5,152 nucleotides of DNA from Bacillota bacterium. GTDB lineage: Bacteria > Bacillota > Clostridia > Oscillospirales > Ruminococcaceae. Location: positions 1 through 5,152 of the forward strand of contig JAEXAZ010000174.1 of the NCBI GenBank assembly GCA_023394255.1, in the 5' to 3' direction. Both the position numbers and the translations under genes were made by a program. The notes below the pieces were generated by a model that worked only from the letters and a program-made list of their open reading frames with translations, ran no database searches and was not told the DNA's origin. Position 1 is the stretch's first letter. Each line of letters opens with the position of its first letter. Shown piece after piece: positions 1-5,011 of this stretch.

Positions 1-4
1 GACT

Positions 5-34
5 GGAGTGGCACCGCTTTCGCTGCGCCACTCC
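5..34. repeat. Short inverted repeat at window edge
   Basis: Arms of 8 bp (GGAGTGGC at 5-12, GCCACTCC at 27-34) enclose 14 nt. It lies downstream of panE on the minus strand, but no T-run follows it in either direction within the window. I therefore do not call it a terminator. It may be part of a larger structure cut off by the window edge. Confidence 0.3.
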
Positions 35-144
35 GCTTAAAACTCAATATTTCCTAAACAGGGGCTTTTTTGTGCCGTCTGCACAAACTGGGGCAGTTCA
101 TACAAGGCGGGGGTTCTTCTGATTATAATAGCAGCGCGGCAGGG

Positions 145-1062
145 CTAAAACTGCCGTTCAATCTCTTTAATTTTCACATAAAGCAGATCGTTTGTCGGGG
201 TGGGGATACCATGCTTTTTGCCCAGAGCGGTAATGGTGCCGGCGAACAGCTCCACCTCGGTCCGGCGGCGGGCCAGCACATCCTGCGCCATCGATGGGCG
301 CCCGTCCGGATTCAGCGAATCCAGAACCTGCATCCAGCGGCCGATGTCCTCTTCTGTCAGTGTAATTCCCTCATAGGCGGCTACCGTCTTCGTTTCCCGC
401 ATGGCGGAAAGCATCGTCTGCCGGAGGGGCCCCTCCTTCTGCAGTTCCCGATAATCGACGCCATATACTGCCGCGGTCTGGTTCACCCCTACGTTCAGCA
501 TCAGCTTATTCCACAGGGTCTGCATGGTATTTTCCGGAATTTTATAAGGGACGCCCGCGCGGTCGAAAAACCTTGCGACCGCGGACAGCTTTTCGCTGCG
601 GCTGTTGTCGGCTTCCCCGATGACAAGCTCGCCCATATTCCGATAGGAGAACCGGCTGCCGTCCTTGACCGCGTCCATTCCCTGCGCCACACAGTACAGC
701 ACTTTTTCCGCGCCGAACGCATCGGCGAGAACCTGTTCGCTGGTAATCCCGTTCAGCAGGGAAATGATGACCGTCCGTTCGCCCACGAGGCGTCGCGCCG
801 CTTCCACCGCTTCCCGTATGGCGGGATATTTCACCGCAAAGATCAGAAGGTCCGCGGGGCTTGCGGCCGCATCGTCGCGGTCAACGAAGTAAAGGTCCAG
901 CTTTTCCCCGTTGCAGTAAACGCCGTCCCTCTGATACCGCTCGATTCGTTGTCTGTCCGCCACATAGCAGACCGCGTCTTTTCCAAGAGCGGCGGCAATC
1001 TGCCGCCCAAATAAAACGCCCAATGCGCCGACGCCTATAATCGCGGCTTTTTTGATTTCCAT
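145..1062 (-). CDS. panE: 2-dehydropantoate 2-reductase (ketopantoate reductase)
   Basis: The 305-residue cytosolic enzyme should reduce ketopantoate to pantoate with NADPH, the second step of the pantothenate/coenzyme A pathway. Visible in the sequence: an N-terminal Rossmann motif GVGALG (residues 10-15); the substrate/cofactor-region motif SLLNG with N104; the helical C-terminal domain with LWNKLMLN carrying the presumed catalytic lysine K186; and RPSMAQD (255-261) followed by RRTEVE with the presumed acidic partner E269. Spacing and length fit the PanE/ApbA family, which is usually near 300 residues. The ATG at 1062 is chosen because AGGAGG lies 8 nt upstream and the Rossmann fold starts there. 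An in-frame ATG at 1146 would add 28 unrelated residues and has no such site. The gene looks monocistronic with its own promoter. Relatives of this fold sometimes act on other 2-oxo acids, so the substrate is inferred from the family. Confidence 0.9.
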   Translation of the reverse strand: MEIKKAAIIGVGALGVLFGRQIAAALGKDAVCYVADRQRIERYQRDGVYCNGEKLDLYFVDRDDAAASPADLLIFAVKYPAIREAVEAARRLVGERTVIISLLNGITSEQVLADAFGAEKVLYCVAQGMDAVKDGSRFSYRNMGELVIGEADNSRSEKLSAVARFFDRAGVPYKIPENTMQTLWNKLMLNVGVNQTAAVYGVDYRELQKEGPLRQTMLSAMRETKTVAAYEGITLTEEDIGRWMQVLDSLNPDGRPSMAQDVLARRRTEVELFAGTITALGKKHGIPTPTNDLLYVKIKEIERQF

Positions 1063-1070
1063 TGTGAATT

Positions 1071-1076
1071 CCTCCT
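1071..1076 (-). promoter_or_regulatory. Ribosome binding site of panE
   Basis: A perfect AGGAGG on the minus strand lies 8 nt before the ATG at 1062. It settles the start in favour of this ATG over the in-frame ATG at 1146. Confidence 0.85.
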
Positions 1077-1103
1077 GCCGGCAGTAATTTCCATCGCGGT
1101 TAT

Positions 1104-1135
1104 GATACCAAAAGTGTGAAGCATGCAGTGGTATC
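1104..1135 (-). repeat. Inverted repeat in the panE leader
   Basis: GATACCA (1104-1110) and TGGTATC (1129-1135) form a perfect 7-bp inverted repeat around an 18-nt loop. It lies between the predicted panE transcription start near 1168 and the ribosome site at 1071-1076. It could fold in the mRNA or serve as an operator. I recognise no known riboswitch in the leader. Confidence 0.35.
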
Positions 1136-1174
1136 GCCCTGGCCATGACCCGGTATGATAGCCGCTCTGTGGTT

Positions 1175-1185
1175 ATTATACCATA
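1175..1185 (-). promoter_or_regulatory. Extended -10 promoter for panE
   Basis: The minus strand reads TATGGTATAAT: a perfect TATAAT (1175-1180) preceded by the TRTGn extended -10 element of Firmicute housekeeping promoters. The hexamer at -35 spacing is poor, which is common when an extended -10 is present. Transcription should begin near 1168, giving a leader of about 105 nt. The element lies downstream of the terminator of the preceding M23 gene, consistent with separate transcription. Confidence 0.65.
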
Positions 1186-1292
1186 ATTTGGCCGCCTGTG
1201 CGACAGCTTTTGCTGCCGTCTGGATTACCGCTGCATAAACAGGCTCTGACGCATCTTCCCGGCAACCCGCATTTTCAGAAAGATGCAAAATG

Positions 1293-1316
1293 AAAAAAGG
1301 CGGCAAAGATGCCGCC
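1293..1316 (-). terminator. Rho-independent terminator after the M23 peptidase gene
   Basis: On the minus strand GGCGGCA and TGCCGCC (1310-1316 and 1299-1305) form a 7-bp GC-rich stem with a 4-nt loop, directly followed by six T (1298-1293). It begins 27 nt after the stop codon of the M23 gene and separates it from panE. Confidence 0.9.
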
Positions 1317-1343
1317 CGCATTTATCGCCGCAGTTCCGGCCGG

Positions 1344-2387
1344 CTATCCCAGCATATCCAGATCCAAGAACCTGTACTTGCGGTTATATTCTTTTGTTTC
1401 CTTGTCAAGCACCACGGTGGATTTACGCTGTTCCAAAAATTTTATGATTTCATACGTATCGATCCAGATCTCGCAGTTGCTTTCCCTTTCACACCCTTCC
1501 GGAACAATCTCCATCCCGAAATGCAGATGCGGGCTTTTCATCCCGTTCACATTTTCGGCGTTGGAATAGCCTGTCATGCCAAGATATCCGATCACGTCCC
1601 CTGCCTGCACCAGCGTACCCTCCTGCAGATCCGCGTGGTACGGCCGGTCTTTGCGCAGATGCGCATAATAATAGTATCTGCGGCCGTCGAGGCTCCGGAT
1701 TCCTATGCGCCACCCGCCATATTGATTCCATCCAAGCGTTTCCACAATCCCCGATTCCACGGCGACGACCGGTGTTCCAATCCTTCCGAAAATATCATGT
1801 CCCTGGTGGGGTCTGCTGAATCCAAAAGAACGTGAATTGCCGAAATCATTGTAGTGTGAAAACCCGTATCCCTCGGCAACCGGCGAATAGGCTTTCAGCC
1901 CATACCCGGTCTGAAGCTGTAAGGATCCTCCGCCGGGTGTGTCCGTAAGCTGTAACAGATACTCTCCGACCATACCGCCCAGAACCGCTTCATACGCCTT
2001 TTTGTAATAGTCAAAGTATTTCATGTTTTCTGCCAGCTGCTTGACCGAAACGCCTTCTTTACATTGTTTCACAAGCTCATTTAAGTCCTTTGCCCGATAT
2101 TGATTAAAATTCCCTCCGTATTCCGCTCCCAGATAAGCGAGCAGGTCAATCCAATTCAGCGGATTTTTCGTGTTGCGGCTTTCCATATCCAGCTGAAGCG
2201 CCCTGTCCATCGCGGATTTGGTGACATGAAAGTCTATCCATGTCAACGAGTTGTCTGCCATTGCATTGACCGTTCGGACATGGTAGAAAATAGGGACAGA
2301 ATAATATAAAATTGAAACCGCCAAAAGAACCACAGCCGCCGCAAATCCTTTTTGGGACAATTTTGTAAGCAAGTTCACCACCGCCAA
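1344..2387 (-). CDS. Membrane-anchored M23 (LytM-type) metallopeptidase
   Basis: A 347-residue zinc endopeptidase expected to cut peptide cross-links in peptidoglycan outside the membrane. A hydrophobic segment at about residues 14-36 should be a single N-terminal membrane anchor or uncleaved signal. Residues 40-155 match no domain I can name. The M23 domain fills about 165-320: HQGHD supplies zinc ligands H194 and D198, YAHL supplies H243, and SPHLHFGME supplies H287 and the third ligand H289, so the active site looks complete. A charged tail follows, and C299 and C305 could form a disulfide. No LysM or SH3 wall-binding domain is visible. The start is probably TTG at 2387, with a weak AGAAG 5 nt upstream; GTG at codon 3 or 4 is possible. 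A stop codon closes the frame just upstream. A role in sporulation or growth-linked wall remodelling is possible, but no sporulation promoter was seen. Confidence 0.87.
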   Translation of the reverse strand: MAVVNLLTKLSQKGFAAAVVLLAVSILYYSVPIFYHVRTVNAMADNSLTWIDFHVTKSAMDRALQLDMESRNTKNPLNWIDLLAYLGAEYGGNFNQYRAKDLNELVKQCKEGVSVKQLAENMKYFDYYKKAYEAVLGGMVGEYLLQLTDTPGGGSLQLQTGYGLKAYSPVAEGYGFSHYNDFGNSRSFGFSRPHQGHDIFGRIGTPVVAVESGIVETLGWNQYGGWRIGIRSLDGRRYYYYAHLRKDRPYHADLQEGTLVQAGDVIGYLGMTGYSNAENVNGMKSPHLHFGMEIVPEGCERESNCEIWIDTYEIIKFLEQRKSTVVLDKETKEYNRKYRFLDLDMLG

Positions 2388-2572
2388 TGAATCTTCTTTT
2401 AGTAATCATATTGATTTTATTTTGCTTTTAGCATGCCTTTGCACTCAAAATCTTATTTTTACTTTTATCCATGCGACTGCCCGCTTTGCCATTCGTATGA
2501 ATATTGCAATTAAATCCGCACAAAATAGCCGGGAGTCCAAACAGCTTTTTTCGTTATGTATACCCTCCTGTC

Positions 2573-2699
2573 AAAAACGCCGCCGGAAAACAATCCGGCG
2601 GCGTTTTGTCGTCGCAGACAGGCCCGGCTCCACAAACGGCCGTTTTTCATTTTAAATTCATGATCATCTGTGCCCGATAGCACTTTTGGCCGGTCTGTC
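2573..2699 (-). ncRNA. Possible structured small RNA or M23-gene leader
   Basis: On the minus strand GACAG-A-CCGGC (2699-2689) can pair with GCCGG-GC-CTGTC (2628-2617), giving two 5-bp helices around a small internal loop. Inside lie a GTGC/GCAC hairpin with a 6-nt loop (2670-2683) and a self-complementary AAACGGCCGTTT (2634-2645). The segment ends in the 14-bp terminator hairpin at 2574-2607. A weak SigA-like promoter sits just upstream: TTGAGA (2723-2728), with TATTAT (2702-2707, 15-nt spacing) or TATATG (2699-2704, 18-nt spacing). The layout fits either an RNA of about 125 nt or an attenuated 5' leader of the M23 gene that starts at 2387. I recognise no known family. The reading is an inference from pairing alone. 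Confidence 0.28.
2574..2607. terminator. Strong hairpin, probable bidirectional terminator
   Basis: Perfect 14-bp arms (2574-2587 and 2594-2607, core ACGCCGCCGGA) surround a 6-nt loop AAACAA. The right arm ends in four T on the plus strand, and the minus strand gives five T. The A and T tracts partly pair with each other, as in bidirectional terminators. No recognised gene ends here on either strand, so what it terminates is open; the minus-strand RNA candidate at 2573-2699 is one possibility. Confidence 0.7.
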
Positions 2700-2777
2700 A
2701 TATAATATTTACAGGGCAGTCCTCTCAAAATAAGCCGCCGTCGAAAGGTCAGTCCGACAGCGACATTTCTGATAACA

Positions 2778-2827
2778 TAACCAGATAGGCCGGATATTTC
2801 GAACGAAATATCCGGCCTATCTGGTTA
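2778..2827. repeat. 50-bp perfect palindrome (24-bp arms, 2-nt centre)
   Basis: Arms 2778-2801 and 2804-2827 are exact reverse complements, separated only by AA. In RNA the tip would open to a GAAC tetraloop. The outer arms begin TAACCAGATAGG and end CCTATCTGGTTA. No U-run follows in either direction, so it is not a typical intrinsic terminator. No gene or target-site duplication is visible around it. It could be an RNA hairpin, a cruciform or protein-binding site, or a small palindromic repeat present elsewhere in the genome. Confidence 0.9.
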
Positions 2828-2940
2828 AAGCCGGTGACGGCGGGATGATGCGGGACGGCAGGCCTGTCCTTTCCCTGACCGCACCCGCGCGGCATACGGC
2901 AAAAAACAGATGGCCAGCGCTTCCGACCTCTGAGAGGCCC

Positions 2941-2970
2941 AAAAGAGGGCGCCTGCTTCAGGCGCCCTCT
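2941..2970 (-). terminator. Rho-independent terminator after the collagen-like gene
   Basis: A 12-bp perfect GC-rich stem (2944-2955 with 2959-2970, core GAGGGCGCCTG) and a 3-nt loop are followed on the minus strand by a short T-run (2944-2941, the first T pairing in the stem). It begins 22 nt after the stop codon of the collagen-like gene. The T-run is short, but stem and position are convincing. Confidence 0.8.
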
Positions 2971-2992
2971 CAAGCGGCTTATTTTCAGATCA

Positions 2993-3526
2993 TTAAGCAG
3001 TTACCTGAATGATTGCCAGATCTGCCTGGATGGCCGATACGCCATAAGCGACTGCAAACGGGGTATTGTTTACAAGAGAAAACGTTGCGGGCGCGGCAAC
3101 AGTTATAAGCGCATGCCCATTTAATTGTAAGGAAGTGATTGGGGAAAGGGAAGACGCGGAAATCGTTTGGCCGTTCGAAGCTACTATACTAAAAATAACA
3201 GTGGTCTCCGGACCGGCGCCGTCCGCATTTACCCACCAATCAATATAATAAGTGCCCGGTTGTGTTATAGTGAAAACGCCAGTCGCAGCGTTATAGGTTA
3301 TATTGGGGCTGGGGCTGCTGACAATCGAATTAAAAATCACATTCGCGCCAACTCCAACAGTTGTCCCACCGCTCCCGACCAGCTGTGTCTGTAGGCCGGA
3401 TAAAGTTGCCGCAGCAGCTGGCGGTCCCGGAGGTCCCGGAGGGCCTGCCGGTCCCTGAGGACCCTGAGGTCCCTGAGGGCCTATCACGCCCGTATTGCAG
3501 CAACAGGGAAGACATTTATTACACAT
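2993..3526 (-). CDS. Short collagen-like protein, BclA-type, probable spore-surface component
   Basis: A 177-residue protein in three parts. Residues 1-12 are cysteine-rich, with Cys at 2, 5, 8, 9 and 10. Residues 13-36 are eight Gly-X-Y triplets: GVI, then three GPQ, one GPA and three GPP. Residues 37-177 are Ala/Thr/Ser/Val-rich with alternating hydrophobics and motifs such as GVFTITQPGTYYIDWWVN (83-100), resembling the C1q/TNF-like beta-sandwich head of BclA-type spore glycoproteins. Such proteins trimerise through head and collagen stalk and form hair-like filaments on spores. There is no secretion signal, as expected for a protein made in the mother cell. The ATG at 3526 has AAAGGAG 7 nt upstream, and a SigK-like promoter lies ahead. 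The collagen tract is far shorter than in Bacillus BclA, and no Bacillus-type exosporium leader motif is present. The architecture is clear; spore location is inferred from family and promoter. Confidence 0.85.
   Translation of the reverse strand: MCNKCLPCCCNTGVIGPQGPQGPQGPAGPPGPPGPPAAAATLSGLQTQLVGSGGTTVGVGANVIFNSIVSSPSPNITYNAATGVFTITQPGTYYIDWWVNADGAGPETTVIFSIVASNGQTISASSLSPITSLQLNGHALITVAAPATFSLVNNTPFAVAYGVSAIQADLAIIQVTA
3419..3490 (-). repeat. Gly-X-Y coding repeat, 9-nt period
   Basis: Within the collagen-like gene, seven near-identical 9-nt units encoding Gly-Pro-Gln/Ala/Pro (3419-3481) follow one divergent triplet unit, GVI (3482-3490). Units differ mainly at wobble positions. Tandem 9-nt units of this kind are prone to slip-strand length changes that keep the frame. 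Confidence 0.85.
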
Positions 3527-3533
3527 ATTAACT

Positions 3534-3540
3534 CTCCTTT
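3534..3540 (-). promoter_or_regulatory. Ribosome binding site of the collagen-like gene
   Basis: AAAGGAG on the minus strand, 7 nt ahead of the ATG at 3526, supports that start and hence the cysteine-rich N-terminus. Confidence 0.8.
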
Positions 3541-3583
3541 TTCATGTTACTTAAAAATAAAAATTTTTTGTAATTCCCATTCA

Positions 3584-3612
3584 TAATCTATGAAGTTGGT
3601 TTATCTTCTGTT
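3584..3612 (-). promoter_or_regulatory. SigK-type sporulation promoter of the collagen-like gene
   Basis: The minus strand carries AACA (3612-3609), a 16-nt spacer, then CATAGATTA (3592-3584). This fits the consensus described for Bacillus SigK promoters (mACm, 16 nt, CATAnnnTA) at every defined position. Transcription would start near 3577, giving a leader of about 50 nt. SigE promoters share the CATA core, but its -35 is not evident. SigK acts in the mother cell late in sporulation, when coat and exosporium proteins are made. Confidence 0.7.
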
Positions 3613-3867
3613 AACAGCGGGATTTGACGTTTAGCCCGGTAAGCAAATGCTGTCAAGGCTAAATACATGCTTTAAGCTATCGTTATAGCCATTCTTTGTC
3701 ATATTTAATTTTATTTCACTTTGCCGCGGTTTGAGAAAACAAGCCAGAGCCGCAAGCGGTGTGACTGGCCAAACATTTCCGTATGCATTGATCCGGCCCG
3801 CTCCCCGAAAACGGAGCCAATTGTCTGTGTGGAAAGGCCGTATTTCGCGACTGACGCGGAGTTTCCT

Positions 3868-3916
3868 GCATGCAAAAAGTGACGCCAACGTGCGGTTGGC
3901 GTCACTTTTTGCATGC
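3868..3916. terminator. Long perfect hairpin, ilvC terminator, probably bidirectional
   Basis: Arms of 22 bp (3868-3889 and 3895-3916) are exact reverse complements around a 5-nt loop. The GC-rich core GTGACGCCAAC is flanked by A5 on one side and T5 on the other, so each strand reads stem then five T. GCATGC closes the outer ends. It begins 83 nt after the ilvC stop codon and would also block plus-strand transcription, although no plus-strand gene is seen. Confidence 0.85.
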
Positions 3917-3999
3917 GCTCGTTTTGAGGCGCGGCTGGTATGATAGCCCCATGGAGCCGTTTTTTATACCCCATGCTTCGCGCGGGGCTTCGGTTTGTT

Positions 4000-4995
4000 C
4001 TATTTTTTGAGCCAGCTCATCATTTTACGGAGCTTCGCGCCGACAATCTCCACCGGATGTTCCGCTTCCAGACGCCGCGTCGCCAAAAAGTTTGCGCGCC
4101 CTCCCGCGCGGTTTTCCGAAATCCATCTGCTGGCAAAAGTACCGTTTTGGATTTCAGCGAGCACTTTTTTCATTTCCTTTCTGGTGTCTTCCGTGATGAT
4201 GCGCTTGCCGGTGCAGTAATCACCGTATTCCGCCGTATCGCTGATGGAATAACGCATCATGCCGAATCCGCCGCTGTTGACGAGGTCAACAATCAGCTTC
4301 ATTTCATGCACGCATTCAAAGTACGCCATTTCAGGGGAATAGCCCGCTTCCACCAGCGTTTCAAAACCGGCCTTCATCAATTCCGTCACGCCGCCGCAAA
4401 GCACGGCCTGCTCGCCGAACAGGTCCGTTTCGGTTTCCTCCCGGAAGGTGGTTTCAAAAATTCCCGCGCGGCCCGCGCCGATTCCGCACGCGTACGCCAG
4501 CGCGAACTCTTTTGCGCTGCCGGACGCGTCCTGATGGACGGCAATCAGTGAGGGAACGCCCTTCCCCTCCATGTATTCCGCACGCACCCGATGGCCCGGT
4601 CCCTTGGGGGCCACCATCGAAACATCGACACCGGCGGGCGGCACGATCTGGTTAAAATGGATGTTAAAGCCGTGCGCGAACATCAGTGTGGCCCCTTCTT
4701 TCAGGTTGGGGGCTACCGCCTCCCTGTAGACATCCGCCGCCAGTTCATCCGGCACCAGCATCATGACGGCGTCCGCGCCGCGCACCGCGTCCGGGACCTC
4801 CTTTACTGTAAGCCCGGCCCTGCTTGCTTCTTCCCAGCGCGCGGAGTTTTTCCGGAGCCCCACCACGACGGAAGCGCCGCTGTCCTTCAGGTTGAGCGAA
4901 TGTGCGTGGCCCTGGCTACCATACCCGATGACCGCTATGGTTTTCCCTTTCAAGAGTTCCTGTTTGCAGTCGCTTTCATAATACATGTTTGCCAT
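4000..4995 (-). CDS. ilvC: Ketol-acid reductoisomerase, class I
   Basis: The 331-residue cytosolic enzyme isomerises and reduces 2-acetolactate to 2,3-dihydroxyisovalerate (and the isoleucine homologue) with NAD(P)H and Mg2+, the second common step of valine, leucine and isoleucine synthesis. Visible: Rossmann motif GYGSQGHAH (24-32); catalytic-region H108 in FAHGFNIHF; PKGPGH (130-135); metal ligands D191 and E195 in ETDLFGEQ; E227 and E231 in FECVHEMKLIVDL; and S252 in SISDTAEYGDY. Length and a single knotted C-terminal domain mark the short class I form. The cofactor loop GLRKNS (46-51), with R48 and S51, suggests NADPH preference (inference). The ATG at 4995 has GGAGG 7 nt upstream. The open frame continues upstream to 5142, but that part overlaps ilvN in another frame and is not coding for this protein. 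It follows ilvN by 16 nt and is the last gene of its operon. Confidence 0.97.
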   Translation of the reverse strand: MANMYYESDCKQELLKGKTIAVIGYGSQGHAHSLNLKDSGASVVVGLRKNSARWEEASRAGLTVKEVPDAVRGADAVMMLVPDELAADVYREAVAPNLKEGATLMFAHGFNIHFNQIVPPAGVDVSMVAPKGPGHRVRAEYMEGKGVPSLIAVHQDASGSAKEFALAYACGIGAGRAGIFETTFREETETDLFGEQAVLCGGVTELMKAGFETLVEAGYSPEMAYFECVHEMKLIVDLVNSGGFGMMRYSISDTAEYGDYCTGKRIITEDTRKEMKKVLAEIQNGTFASRWISENRAGGRANFLATRRLEAEHPVEIVGAKLRKMMSWLKK

Positions 4996-5002
4996 CTGAA
5001 TA

Positions 5003-5007
5003 CCTCC
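5003..5007 (-). promoter_or_regulatory. Ribosome binding site of ilvC
   Basis: GGAGG lies 7 nt before the ATG at 4995, inside the 16-nt gap between ilvN and ilvC. It fixes the ilvC start at the residues MANMYYES. Confidence 0.85.
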
Positions 5008-5011
5008 ATAA

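Larger units (their letters stand above)
2388..2992. other. 605-nt gap without a convincing gene, rich in hairpins
   Basis: Both strands contain only short, unrecognised reading frames here, and those run through terminators or palindromes, which argues against coding. Contents from right to left: the terminator of the collagen-like gene (2941-2970), a perfect 24-bp palindrome (2778-2827), a weak minus-strand promoter candidate (2699-2728), a possible structured RNA ending in a strong hairpin (2573-2699), and an AT-rich leader of the M23 gene (2388-2560). I could not pick out a reliable promoter immediately ahead of the M23 gene. Confidence 0.6.
3527..3999. other. 473-nt gap: promoter of the collagen-like gene and ilvC terminator
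   Basis: The left part (3527-3612) carries the ribosome site and SigK-like promoter of the collagen-like gene. The middle (3613-3867) is partly AT-rich; I see no gene or known RNA in it, only small inverted repeats such as TTTAGCC/GGCTAAA (3630-3636, 3657-3663). The right part holds the long terminator hairpin (3868-3916) and the 83-nt 3' tail of ilvC. Short open frames on both strands run through the terminator and are not credible genes. Confidence 0.6.

Noticed and set aside
60..144. Terminator after panE
   Set aside because: Two small hairpins are present (TTGTGC/GCACAA and AACTG/CAGTT), but neither is followed by a T-run on the minus strand.
70..1014. Long plus-strand open frame of 314 codons opposite panE
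   Set aside because: It is antisense to a well-supported PanE, has no ribosome site or recognisable domain, and is rich in Arg, His, Gly and Pro, as is typical of mirror frames of mid-to-high GC genes.
1290..1835. Plus-strand open frame of 181 codons overlapping the M23 gene and its terminator
   Set aside because: It begins inside the terminator of the M23 gene and lies antisense to the peptidase active-site region; no protein family is recognisable.
2564..2569. Perfect AGGAGG on the minus strand in the gap
   Set aside because: No ATG, GTG or TTG follows at a suitable distance. The next codons (T-K-K-A-V-W...) stop after about 15 residues and match nothing known.
3628..3656. Minus-strand TTGACA (3651-3656) as a second promoter for the collagen-like gene
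   Set aside because: At 17-nt spacing the -10 hexamer is TAAACG, a poor match; the SigK-type element closer to the gene is much better.
1152..3948. Exact 12-nt direct repeat GGTATGATAGCC at 1152-1163 and 3937-3948
   Set aside because: One such match is expected roughly by chance in a 5-kb sequence, and the two copies lie in unrelated contexts.
3932..3965. Plus-strand CGGCT/AGCCG stem followed by six T
   Set aside because: The 5-bp stem encloses an 18-nt loop, which is weak, and no plus-strand gene precedes it.
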